Below, one piece after another: positions 44,345 to 53,722 of a DNA stretch of 64,000 nt. The notes under the pieces were generated by a model. That model was given only the letters and a program-made list of their open reading frames with translations. It did no database searches and was not told the origin of the DNA. Position numbers and translations under genes: made by a program. Position 1 is the first letter of the stretch; every line of letters begins with the position of its first letter. The stretch lies in contig NZ_CP120374.1 of NCBI RefSeq assembly GCF_029892065.1, positions 930,001 to 994,000 on the forward strand. Direction: 5' to 3'. This DNA is from Sinorhizobium garamanticum (GTDB lineage Bacteria > Pseudomonadota > Alphaproteobacteria > Rhizobiales > Rhizobiaceae).

Positions 44345-45732
44345 CCGCGCACGGCCCGCAACCCGCAAACACCACCCCCCACGACGACCTCATGAGACGA
44401 CGCCCGCTCCCGCCCGTGATTGCGGAGTTTCAATCCGACGCGGTGGAACTGGAGGAACGCGTACCGCCGAAGATCGCTCGGCTGACGCTCTACGGTATCG
44501 CGGCACTCATCGCCGCCGCGGTACTGTGGGCTTCGGTCTCATTGATCGACGAAGTCGTCGTTGCGCCCGGCAAGCTGGTGACAACGCGGCCGACCATTAT
44601 CCTGCAGCCACTCGAAACCTCCATCGTTCGTTCGATCGATGTGACGACCGGAGAGGTGGTGCGCGCGGGCCAGGCGCTCGTGATGCTGGATGCGACATTC
44701 AGCCAGTCGGATTTCGACCAGCAACGGGTAAAGCTTGCGGCATTCGATGCGCAGATAAAGCGCATCGAAGCGGAACTCGCCAACGCCGATTATTCCTTGA
44801 TCGCGGGCAATTCGCCCGAGGAACGGCTGCAGGTGCAGCTCTTTGGTCAGCGGCGCGCATTTTATGTCGCTCAACTCCAGAATTTTGATCAGCAGATCGC
44901 GGGACAGCTTGCCGCAATCGAGGCTGGCAAGAATCAGGAAGTCATCCTGCTCGACCGCCGGGAGAGCCTCACGCGGATCGAGAACGCGCGCGAGACGCTC
45001 TACAAGAAAGAGAAAGGTTCGCTCATCAATTTCCTCAGTTCGCGCGATGCGCGCCTCGACGTCGATGCCAATCTGTCGCAACTGCGCGGCAAGTCAGCCG
45101 AAGCCGGACATGCCCTGGCAAGGCTTAGGGCGGATCGACAGGCGTTCATCGAGGATTTCCGTCGCACAACGACGGAGCAACTCGTGGAGTTGCGCGGACA
45201 GCGTGATACGGCGAGCACGGAATTGAAGAAGATGGAGTTGCGCCGCGAGATGGTGGCACTGACCGCACCCGCCGACGCCGTCGTGCTCGATCTTGCCCAA
45301 CGCTCGGTCGGCTCGGTCGTGCGCGAGGCGGAGCCGATCGTCACGCTGGTACCTCTCAATGTGCCGCTCGAAGCCGAGGTCGAGATCAATGCCCGCGATA
45401 TCGGTCGCGTTACCGTCGACGAGGAGGTCCGCGTCAAATTCGACGCGTATCCGTTCCAGAAATACGGCACCGCGTCCGGCTCCATCCGGACAATCAGCCG
45501 CGACGCCTTCACGCCAAATCAGCAGGACGCTTCAGCGGGTCAGGCAGGGGCTCCGTTCTTCAAAGCGCGCGTTTCGCTTGGCGACAGCGAGCTCCGTGCG
45601 CCGCCCGGGACCGTCCGCCTTCTGCCCGGCATGACGGTATCTGCAGAGATCAAGGTCGGCCGTCGAACCGTTATTTCCTACTTCCTCTATCCGCTGCTGC
45701 GAGGCCTCGACGACGCAATCCGCGAGCCTTGA
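44341..45732 (+). CDS. Type I secretion periplasmic adaptor, HlyD family
   Basis: A 463-aa membrane-fusion protein. A short cytoplasmic N-terminus is followed by one membrane segment at about residues 47 to 68 (LTLYGIAALIAAAVLWASVS). The lipoyl halves are VVAPGKLVTTRPTIILQPLE and VALTAPADAVVLDLA, with coiled coil between (about 125 to 300). RVKFDAYPFQKYGTASGSI and LLPGMTVSAEIKVGRRTVISY complete the HlyD C-terminal domain. Its ATG overlaps the exporter stop (ATGA). It ends the five-gene operon and lies close to palindromic element copy 4. Confidence 0.93.
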   Translation: MTAHGPQPANTTPHDDLMRRRPLPPVIAEFQSDAVELEERVPPKIARLTLYGIAALIAAAVLWASVSLIDEVVVAPGKLVTTRPTIILQPLETSIVRSIDVTTGEVVRAGQALVMLDATFSQSDFDQQRVKLAAFDAQIKRIEAELANADYSLIAGNSPEERLQVQLFGQRRAFYVAQLQNFDQQIAGQLAAIEAGKNQEVILLDRRESLTRIENARETLYKKEKGSLINFLSSRDARLDVDANLSQLRGKSAEAGHALARLRADRQAFIEDFRRTTTEQLVELRGQRDTASTELKKMELRREMVALTAPADAVVLDLAQRSVGSVVREAEPIVTLVPLNVPLEAEVEINARDIGRVTVDEEVRVKFDAYPFQKYGTASGSIRTISRDAFTPNQQDASAGQAGAPFFKARVSLGDSELRAPPGTVRLLPGMTVSAEIKVGRRTVISYFLYPLLRGLDDAIREP

Positions 45733-45765
45733 GCGCAACCCCGACACCGCCGCTGAATACAGCTG

Positions 45766-45809
45766 CTACAGCGTCCCTTGCGCGTCTGATTGGACGCGCC
45801 GCACTGTAG
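45766..45809. repeat. Rhizobial intergenic palindromic element, copy 4 (large hairpin only)
   Basis: CTACAGCG at 45766 pairs imperfectly with GCACTGTAG, and the inner GCGCGTCT pairs with GGACGCGC. It lies between the ends of the convergent HlyD and adenylate cyclase genes, so it may end both transcripts. Confidence 0.65.
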
Positions 45810-45903
45810 AAGGAATCTTGCCGGTAATTGCCGCCTGAAGCTTGGAGCATGCCGTTATCCCAACGCCGCGGCATCTCAACGCGCGGGCGAATGGTTTGGC
45901 CCG

Positions 45904-47817
45904 CTACAGATTTGGCCCGGCCGGCGGGCGCCGGACGCCGCTTGTGACGTCCGGAGCCCTGGCTTCCGCAAGCTGCCAGAGGAATTCATCCATGAGCGGA
46001 GAATTGCCAAAGCGACGATTGGCACGCTCCGCGGCGAGTGAGAACTGAGGGTCCACCTCGGTGAGCTGTGCCATCGCGCGCCGCGCGCCCTGCACGTCTC
46101 CACGCCGGGTGAGGACTGCCGTGTGGATCAGCAGGCAATCCGCCTCGCGCGGTGCGCGGATCAGGCACTCCCGCAAGACCTGGTCGGCTTCATCGAGCCG
46201 CCCGGCGGCGTAGAGCGCCTGGCCGTAGACATAGGTGTAGTATTCCGGTGCCATCGGATGCAGCCGCCGCGCCCGCCCGGCGTTGCGCACCGCCTCGTCG
46301 TAGCTCCCGAAACGGACCTGCGCTTTTGCCAGCGCCATCAGGCTGTCCGGGTCGTTCGGATTGAGTTCGACCGCCCGTTGCGCGGCCTGCATGGCGCCGG
46401 CGTAATCGCCGGCGACCGAAAGCCCGAAGCTCAGGACCTGATAGCCGACCGCGAGATTGGGATCGAGCCGAACGGCCTGGCGCGCCTCGCTGAGACCGGT
46501 TTCCACATCAGTCCGGGTCGCCCTGCCGCTGAGGTTCTGCATGAAGTCGACGATATAGGTCATGCCGAGATTGGCGCGCGCCGCGGCGTAGCCGGGATCG
46601 AGCTCGAGGGCACGATGAAGCAGCGCACGCGCGGCCATCAGCGCTTCGGCATCCTTCGAGCCGTGCTTGTAGCGGTCACGCGCCTTGAGGACGAGGTCGT
46701 AGGCCTGAAGGTTTTCGGTCGGGCGTTCGGCGACGTTCGATACTTCCGACTGGCGCACATAGGACACCAGATGTGAGACGATCTCGGCGGTCAGATCGGT
46801 CTGGACCGCGAAGACGTCTTCGACGCGCCGGTCATAGGTGCGCGACCAGAGATGGGCGCCGCTGCGTGCATCGATGAGCTGCGCCACCACGCGAAGCTTA
46901 TCGCCGGCGCGCCTAGCGCTGCCTTCGACCACATAGCCGGCGCCCAGCCTTTCGCCGATCCTGCGGATGTCCTCCGCCTGGCCGCGGAGCGCAAAGGTTG
47001 AGTTACGCGCGATCACCTGAAGCTCGGGGTTTCGCGCCAGGTTGGCGATGATGTCCTCGGTCAGTCCGTCGGCGAAATAGGCCTGACCGGCTTCGCCACT
47101 CATATTGTCAAAGGGCAGCACCGCCACGGTCGGCCGGGCGTCGACAGGTTCACCGCCCGCGAGACGCACGAGGCCGTCGGTCAGATCCGCGCCGATCGTC
47201 CGCAATGCGGGCAGTTGGGTGAAAGCGGCGACGGCGACGAGCCCCGCGGCCACGACCGCAACAGGCAGAGCGGCACGCCGGCGGAGCGCCATCCGCCCTA
47301 TCCAGCCCCGGCCGCGCGCTGGCTCTGGCTCGAGCCGGACGGCGTAGACGGCGAGTGGCTCGGTTATGTTCTTGGCCTGCCTTCGCCCGATACTGTAGAA
47401 GAGCTTGCTGCGGCTCCGGTCGGCGCTGCGGACCACGGCCTCGCTCACGAAAATGCTGGCCGGCGCTGCCATGGCTTCCAGCCTGGACGCGACGTTGACA
47501 CCGTCACCGAACATGTCGCCATTGTCTTCTATGACGTCGCCGAGGTTAATGCCGACACGCAGGTTGAACGGCCGCTCGACGAAGCCGTTCTGGATTTCGA
47601 TCGCCGCATCGAGCGCCTCGTTGACGCTCGGGAAGGTCGCCAGGAAGCCGTCGCCGGTGGTCTTGAAGGTGCGGCCGCCGTGCTTCTCGACGGCCGGGAT
47701 GATCAGTTCGCTGAGGGCCGCGCGCAAGGCCGCGTAGGTCGAGGATTCGTCCTCGGACATCAGTCGCGTATAGCCGACGATATCGCCCGCTACGATTGCT
47801 GCGAGTTTGCGTTCCAT
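45904..47817 (-). CDS. Class III adenylate cyclase with TolB-like domain and TPR repeats
   Basis: A 637-aa protein. Residues 1 to about 165 form the cyclase domain: LAAIVAGDIVGYTRLM carries the first metal Asp, and RTFKTTGDGFLATF carries a Lys in the base-selecting position (adenine) and the second Asp. A single membrane segment at about 180 to 200 (ALPVAVVAAGLVAVAAF) follows, then a TolB-like domain (VAVLPFDNMSGEAGQAYFAD, VIARNSTFALRG, AGYVVEGSARR) and, from about 390 on, TPR repeats (RALLHRALELDPGYAAARAN, LNPNDPDSLMALAKAQV). This architecture is abundant in rhizobia. The ATG at 47817 begins the conserved MERKLAAIVAGD. The signal is unknown. It is convergent to the secretion operon. Confidence 0.9.
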   Translation of the reverse strand: MERKLAAIVAGDIVGYTRLMSEDESSTYAALRAALSELIIPAVEKHGGRTFKTTGDGFLATFPSVNEALDAAIEIQNGFVERPFNLRVGINLGDVIEDNGDMFGDGVNVASRLEAMAAPASIFVSEAVVRSADRSRSKLFYSIGRRQAKNITEPLAVYAVRLEPEPARGRGWIGRMALRRRAALPVAVVAAGLVAVAAFTQLPALRTIGADLTDGLVRLAGGEPVDARPTVAVLPFDNMSGEAGQAYFADGLTEDIIANLARNPELQVIARNSTFALRGQAEDIRRIGERLGAGYVVEGSARRAGDKLRVVAQLIDARSGAHLWSRTYDRRVEDVFAVQTDLTAEIVSHLVSYVRQSEVSNVAERPTENLQAYDLVLKARDRYKHGSKDAEALMAARALLHRALELDPGYAAARANLGMTYIVDFMQNLSGRATRTDVETGLSEARQAVRLDPNLAVGYQVLSFGLSVAGDYAGAMQAAQRAVELNPNDPDSLMALAKAQVRFGSYDEAVRNAGRARRLHPMAPEYYTYVYGQALYAAGRLDEADQVLRECLIRAPREADCLLIHTAVLTRRGDVQGARRAMAQLTEVDPQFSLAAERANRRFGNSPLMDEFLWQLAEARAPDVTSGVRRPPAGPNL

Positions 47818-48297
47818 CACGAGGCCTCGGCTGTTTTCGCAAGCATCTTCCCGGGACCGCCCCTGCCCGTCCACTCAAAACTCTGTGTGTGGGGGCCTGT
47901 CTTGCGGACGCATTCACGACACTTGCCCCTCGATCAACGGCTTACGCGGCGGAATTACCCGCCGCAAATCCATGAGGGCAATCGCCACCGTCGAGAACAT
48001 GACCTGCGCGAATGTGAGCTTCTACATGAACAATGCTCGCAGGAAGCTCAGTACAAACGACGGGGCGATGAAAGAGCGGTGAGGCAGCAGTGGCCCCCTC
48101 AGAACGGCCACGGGTCTGTCCGGCGGTGGCCGCTCGCGCTCAGCTTCCGGCCTTCGGCTTGACGGTCCCAAGGACGCTTGCGAAGAGAGGGCCTTCTCGT
48201 CATCGCCAAGCATAGCTCGAAAGACGCGTTTTCCTTTGGGCCGCATGCGGTTGCTGCCGCGAGACCCTGTATCCAGAAAGGGCACTCAGCTTAAAGC
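47818..48297. other. Intergenic region, no gene supported
   Basis: About 480 bases between the cyclase start and the VapC-type toxin end. Open frames are low-complexity, arginine- or proline-rich and have no family pattern. The cyclase promoter should lie at the left end. Confidence 0.45.
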
Positions 48298-48687
48298 TCA
48301 CCACATACGGCTAACGGCAGGGAGCGTGTCGAAAACCTCGTCCGCTGAAATCAGCGGCATCCCAAGATCCAGCGCACTTGCTGCCAGCAGACGGTCGAAC
48401 GGGTCGCGATGCTCCCACGCAAGAGTTGCCCCTTTCAAACAAATTTCCGGCGCCAGGGCGGCAACTCTGCCGCCTTGCTGCTCCAGAAAACTGGGCAAAT
48501 CATTGACGAATGGCTCCATCTCCGGCCACTTGCCGATGCGAACCTTCTGCCCGATCTCCAAAAAACTGATCGGGCTGACGAAAACGCTGTCGGCCTCCGT
48601 GATGAGAGCGGTTGCCTTGGCAGATAGGCGCGCGTCGCCGGTCAGCGACCATGCCCATGTATGGGTGTCGAGAAGCACAACCTTCAC
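48298..48687 (-). CDS. PIN-domain toxin, VapC-like
   Basis: A 129-aa PIN-domain ribonuclease. LLDTHTWAWSLTG gives the first acidic residue, FVSPISFLEIGQKVRIG the conserved Glu, and HRDPFDRLLAASALDLGMPL the Asp pair near the C-terminus. The start is a GTG at 48687 that overlaps the antitoxin stop (GTGA), the usual toxin-antitoxin coupling. It likely cleaves RNA when freed from its partner. Confidence 0.88.
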   Translation of the reverse strand: MKVVLLDTHTWAWSLTGDARLSAKATALITEADSVFVSPISFLEIGQKVRIGKWPEMEPFVNDLPSFLEQQGGRVAALAPEICLKGATLAWEHRDPFDRLLAASALDLGMPLISADEVFDTLPAVSRMW

Positions 48688-48917
48688 GCTTTGCCTTCCC
48701 AAAGCGCCAGTTCATCCTCACTCATAGGCTCGAAGAAATCCGGCCCGTCTCCTGCAACCTTGCCTTTCAGCAGCCCGATCGTGAACTTGTTTTGCGGGAT
48801 GGCAACGATCCGGGCAACAGGAGTCTTGCCCTTGGCGATGACAACTTCTTCGCCAGCCTTCGCCGCCTCAATAAGTTTGGACAGGTTCGTTTTGGCGTTA
48901 TGGATTGTAACCTGCAT
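48684..48917 (-). CDS. Antitoxin of the Phd/YefM family
   Basis: A 77-aa antitoxin. The N-terminus MQVTIHNAKTNLSKLIEAAK and EEVVIAKGKTPVARIV are the Phd/YefM fold that binds DNA and usually represses its own operon. The C-terminal half (FFEPMSEDELALWEG) is the toxin-neutralising tail. It is immediately upstream of and coupled to the PIN-domain toxin gene. Confidence 0.9.
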   Translation of the reverse strand: MQVTIHNAKTNLSKLIEAAKAGEEVVIAKGKTPVARIVAIPQNKFTIGLLKGKVAGDGPDFFEPMSEDELALWEGKA

Positions 48918-49507
48918 GGCAACCCTAATTAGCTAACTTGGCTATATTTAGTGCCTTTACTCCGAAAATCTAGCCACTCGTGGCCTTGCAACGCCTCACG
49001 TCGCCATCCTTCTTCCACCTTTGACGTTAACCAGCATCACGAGAGGCAAGGCAACCTTCTGACGGCATCGTTGCTTTGACCCCTGGCGAATTTCTGGCCG
49101 TTACCAATTAAATTGAGATTGGGCTCGGTGCGCGTATAGGCCAAGATTTTTCCGACGACGGCATATAAATGTCAGAGAAATCAAACGCGACTGCAGCAAA
49201 TTTGAGAACCCGCATCCGGGGTTCACCGCCGTCCTCTCTGTTCTGTGGCCTACACCACATCGCGATGAATACGGCAACCACCCCATCTGCCAAGCGACAT
49301 CTGCCGCATCGAACGCGGCCATCGCGGTGCGTGACAGTCTATTCTCGCTCCGGCGTTAAGTTAGCAGCGGATCGCCGGCCTTGCGGCGATCGTGAAATCC
49401 ACCGCGTCCTTCCGCGGTCGGCGCGGCTTTGTGCTTGCGGATCATTGTGCTGGTATGGTTTGAGACTATGCATAGGTTACTCATGCGCAGCGCGAACGGG
49501 TCGGATC
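48918..49507. other. Divergent intergenic region upstream of the lacI-type gene
   Basis: About 590 bases between outward-facing starts. It should hold the promoters of the toxin-antitoxin pair and of the LacI-type gene. An AT-rich stretch lies near 48920-48960 (GCTAACTTGGCTATATTTAG). No copy of the 16-bp operator found at 58706 and 58850 is visible here. No open frame has protein character. Confidence 0.45.
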
Positions 49508-50548
49508 GTGGAGCGAAAGACGAATCTCAAGGAGGTGGCGCGCGAGGCGGGGGTTTCGCTTAGCACCGCATCGCATGCGCTGAACGGAACCGCGCCACTG
49601 ACGGTCGAAGTGCGCGAGCGGGTGCTCGAGTCCGCGCGCCGGCTCGGCTATCTTGAAAGCCGGCGGAAGAAGGCGACCATCGCCGCGCTGCGCGTCGTCC
49701 TCCTCGCTTTGACCAGCGATGCGGCGCCGCAGAGCGACCTCAACATGGTGAGCTGGACGATCCTCAATGGCCTGCGGCGCGAATGCGAAAGGCGAGGCAT
49801 CCGCATCGTGCCTTTCGTCAGCGCCAGCACGCGGCTTGATCCTGCCGAGGTGCGGGATCAGGCGCAGGGCGAAAACGTCGACGGCATCATCGTCCTGAAC
49901 GACGACCGGCCGGAGCTCATCCGGGCGCTTTCCGGCGCCGGCAAGTCGATGGTGATCCTCAACGGCGAAGATCCCTCCATGCTGGTCGATACCGTAACGG
50001 TCGAGAACCGCTTCGGGGCGCGGCTCGGCACCGAGCATCTTCTTTCGCTCGGCCACCGCCGCATCCTGCATCTGACATGGCAGGGACGCACCACCATCCG
50101 CCGGCGCTACGACGGCTATGTCGATGCCCATCTGGTTGCGGGCCTGCCCGCGCCCGAGAACATGGTCGTGGTCGCCGAAAGCTACGAGCCACGCCACGGC
50201 GAGCAGGTGATCCGCTCCCTTCTGGAAACAGACCGTAAGCTGCGTGGAGCCACCGCGATCTTCTGTGCGGCCGACAATCTCGCGCTCGGCTGCCTGAAGG
50301 CGCTCGTTGAGGCCGGCATCCGCGTGCCACAGGACGTTTCGGTCCTCGGCTTCGACGATATTGTTCCGGGCGAGTTCAGCTCCCCGCCCTTGAGCACGAT
50401 TCAGATGCCGGCCGATCGGCTCGGCGCTGCGGCGCTGTCGTTGCTTGAGCAAAGGCTGATCGCCAACGATCTGCTCCGCCCGGCGCACCGGCTGGAGCTC
50501 GGTTGCCGGCTGATCCTCAGGGGCAGCATCGCGCCGCCCCGGAGGTGA
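49508..50548 (+). CDS. LacI-family transcriptional repressor of the oligosaccharide locus
   Basis: A 346-aa regulator. Residues 3 to 50 form the LacI helix-turn-helix: TNLKEVAREAGVSLSTASHA, LNGTAPLTVEVRERVLESAR and RLGYLESRRKK. The periplasmic-binding-like domain follows: VDGIIVLNDDR, VTVENRFGARLGTEHLLSLG, ATAIFCAADNLALGCLKAL, VSVLGFDDIVPGEFSSPPLS. The GTG at 49508 starts right before the helix-turn-helix; longer frames upstream do not match. The gene meets the leftward ABC-transporter operon with 7 bases between stops. It probably binds the two palindromes at 58706 and 58850 and is released by an imported oligogalacturonide or rhamnogalacturonide. Confidence 0.92.
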   Translation: MERKTNLKEVAREAGVSLSTASHALNGTAPLTVEVRERVLESARRLGYLESRRKKATIAALRVVLLALTSDAAPQSDLNMVSWTILNGLRRECERRGIRIVPFVSASTRLDPAEVRDQAQGENVDGIIVLNDDRPELIRALSGAGKSMVILNGEDPSMLVDTVTVENRFGARLGTEHLLSLGHRRILHLTWQGRTTIRRRYDGYVDAHLVAGLPAPENMVVVAESYEPRHGEQVIRSLLETDRKLRGATAIFCAADNLALGCLKALVEAGIRVPQDVSVLGFDDIVPGEFSSPPLSTIQMPADRLGAAALSLLEQRLIANDLLRPAHRLELGCRLILRGSIAPPRR

Positions 50549-50555
50549 CTTCCCG

Positions 50556-51614
50556 CTACTTCATTCCCGTTCCGGCAATCCCGGTCGTGATGTAGCGCTG
50601 GAGGAAGAGGAACACGAGCGTCACGGGCACGAGGCTAAGGAAAGTCATGGCCAGGATATAGTGCCATTGCACCGAGAACTCGCCCTGGAAGGCATTGAGG
50701 CCGACCTGCAGCGTGAAGTTCTCGCGGCTGCTGAGCACGATCAAGGGCCACAGAAAGTCGTTCCAGCGCCAGAGGACCGAGAAGATCGCCAGAACGGCGA
50801 GCGCGGGGGCCGTCAGCGGCAGGACGATGCGCCAGAAGATGCGGAACTCGCTCGCTGCATCGACGCGCGCCGCCTCGATCAGTTCTTCGGGAATGGTGAG
50901 CATGTATTGTCTCAGCAGGAAGACGCCCGTGGGCGAAGCGACCGTGGGGATGATCACGCCCCAAAGATTGTCTACGAGACCGACGCCGACGATGACGAGA
51001 TAGGCCGGCACCATCACGACGGTGAGCGGGATCATCAGCGTCGAGATGATGAGCACGAAAATCGCCTTGTCGCCGCGGAAGCGGTATTTGGAGAGCGCGA
51101 AGGCCGCCAGCGCGTTGACGATGAGGGTCAGCAGCGTCGCGACGACGGTGACGAAGACCGAATTCTTGAGGAAGGTCAGGAAGTTGAAGCGCGTCAGCGG
51201 ATCGGTGTAGTTCTCCGTCGCGACCGTCAGGCGCTGGACCGGAGAAATGCTCTTCGTGTCGACGCTGATGGGCTTGCCGGGATTTTCCGGATCGACCATT
51301 TGCGCCTTGAGGCCGATGCGGCGGACCATCGCCATTTCCCGCGTTTCGCCGTCGACCGACACGTTCCAGAGACTTAGGGGCTTGTCGAAGCCCTGGACCT
51401 CCACCTGCACCGCCGCGCGCGGCAGCAGCGTCGGCGGAAAGCGGGTGATCTCCGCCTCGGGTTTCAGCGAAGACAAGCCGGCCCAGACGACGGGCACGAG
51501 GACGGCGAGCGTGCCGCCGATCAGCCACAGCCAGGAGAGGATGTCGGTGACGTCGATCCGGCCGGGGCGCCGGGTGCGGGTGAGAAAGCCGATGGCGTTG
51601 AACGTGCCGTGCAT
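50556..51614 (-). CDS. Carbohydrate ABC transporter permease, MalG/UgpE type (CUT1)
   Basis: A 352-aa inner-membrane permease. TM1 (LSWLWLIGGTLAVLVPVVW) is followed by a large insertion of about 70 residues in the first periplasmic loop (LLPRAAVQVEVQGFDKP), which makes the protein longer than the usual 275 to 300. The conserved coupling EAA loop is IPEELIEAARVDAASEFRIF. Five more membrane segments follow. It is the last gene of the leftward operon; its ATG lies 2 bases past the stop of the partner permease gene. It pairs with the 51617 permease and the 52603 ATPase. Confidence 0.92.
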   Translation of the reverse strand: MHGTFNAIGFLTRTRRPGRIDVTDILSWLWLIGGTLAVLVPVVWAGLSSLKPEAEITRFPPTLLPRAAVQVEVQGFDKPLSLWNVSVDGETREMAMVRRIGLKAQMVDPENPGKPISVDTKSISPVQRLTVATENYTDPLTRFNFLTFLKNSVFVTVVATLLTLIVNALAAFALSKYRFRGDKAIFVLIISTLMIPLTVVMVPAYLVIVGVGLVDNLWGVIIPTVASPTGVFLLRQYMLTIPEELIEAARVDAASEFRIFWRIVLPLTAPALAVLAIFSVLWRWNDFLWPLIVLSSRENFTLQVGLNAFQGEFSVQWHYILAMTFLSLVPVTLVFLFLQRYITTGIAGTGMK

Positions 51615-51616
51615 GA

Positions 51617-52602
51617 TCAGGACTCCACCTTTTTCCCCAGGCGCAATTGCGCGAGGGTGAGCACCAGAAGCACCAGTCCCATGAGGACGGATGCGGCCGC
51701 GGCAAGGCCGAACAGTCTCAAGTCGCCGGCAAAGGCCGTCTGGTAGATGTACTGGACGAGAAAGGTATTGGCCGTGCCCGGGCCGCCGCCATTGGTCAGC
51801 ACCCAGGCCTCGTCGAAGATCTGGACCGAGCGGATCATCAACAGGATCAGAACGACGAGCAGGTTCGGGCCGAGGAGCGGCAAGGTTATCCGGAACAAGG
51901 TGCGCGACGGCGTGGCGGCGTCGATCGCGGCCGCCTCGTAAAGATCCTTGGGGATTGCCTGCAGCCCGGCGAGCAGGATCAGCGTGTAGAAGCCCATGTG
52001 GAACCAGACCGAGACCACGACGACGAAGAAGCGCGACCAGCCGACGTCGAGAAGGAAGATTTCCGGCGGCACGCCGAGCATCTGCAAGAACGCATTGAGC
52101 AGTCCATTGCGGTCGAGGAACCATTTCCAGATGAGGCCGATGACGACGGGCGACAGAAGAACCGGGTAGAAGAACATCGCCCGGAAGAAGCCGCGAGCGG
52201 CGATCGCGCGATTGAGGATCAGCGCGGTGATGAGGGCGACCAGAAGCGTGGCAACCACATTGAAGCCGACGAACCAGAGCGTGTTCCAGATCGCCGTCCA
52301 GAAGAGCGATTCCCCGCAACTTCCCGGCGTAAGATAGTCGGTACAGGAGAGAAGCTTGCGGAAATTGTCGAGGCCGACGAAGGGGCGGTTCGAGATCAGG
52401 AGCTCGGTGCCGCCAGTGAAGGCGTAGCCAATGGCGATCGCGATCGGCAGGAAGGTGAAGATGCCGAAGAGGACAAGGTTCGGCGCGAGGAATAGATAGG
52501 GCATCCGCCGCTTGCCGATCAGCCGCTCGACGGCGTTGATCGGCGCCTCGACGAACGCCATGGCGAGGTCGAGCGCACGGTCCGCGAGTCCTGTCGACCG
52601 GA

Positions 52603-52606
<4 letters not shown>
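51617..52606 (-). CDS. Carbohydrate ABC transporter permease, MalF/UgpA type (CUT1)
   Basis: A 329-aa permease with six predicted membrane segments (YLFLAPNLVLFGIFTFLPIA, VVATLLVALITALILNRAI and others). The EAA loop is IPKDLYEAAAIDAATPSRTL. RSVQIFDEAWVLTNGGGPGTA is a hallmark of CUT1 permeases. The ATG overlaps the ATPase stop (ATGA at 52603-52606). Confidence 0.93.
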
Positions 52607-53709
<1,103 letters not shown>

Positions 53710-53722
53710 CGCCCTGCTCCCG

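Noticed and set aside
47215..48162. 315-codon plus-strand frame across the start of the adenylate cyclase gene
   Set aside because: The minus-strand cyclase has clear catalytic motifs; the plus-strand translation is low-complexity and unrecognisable.
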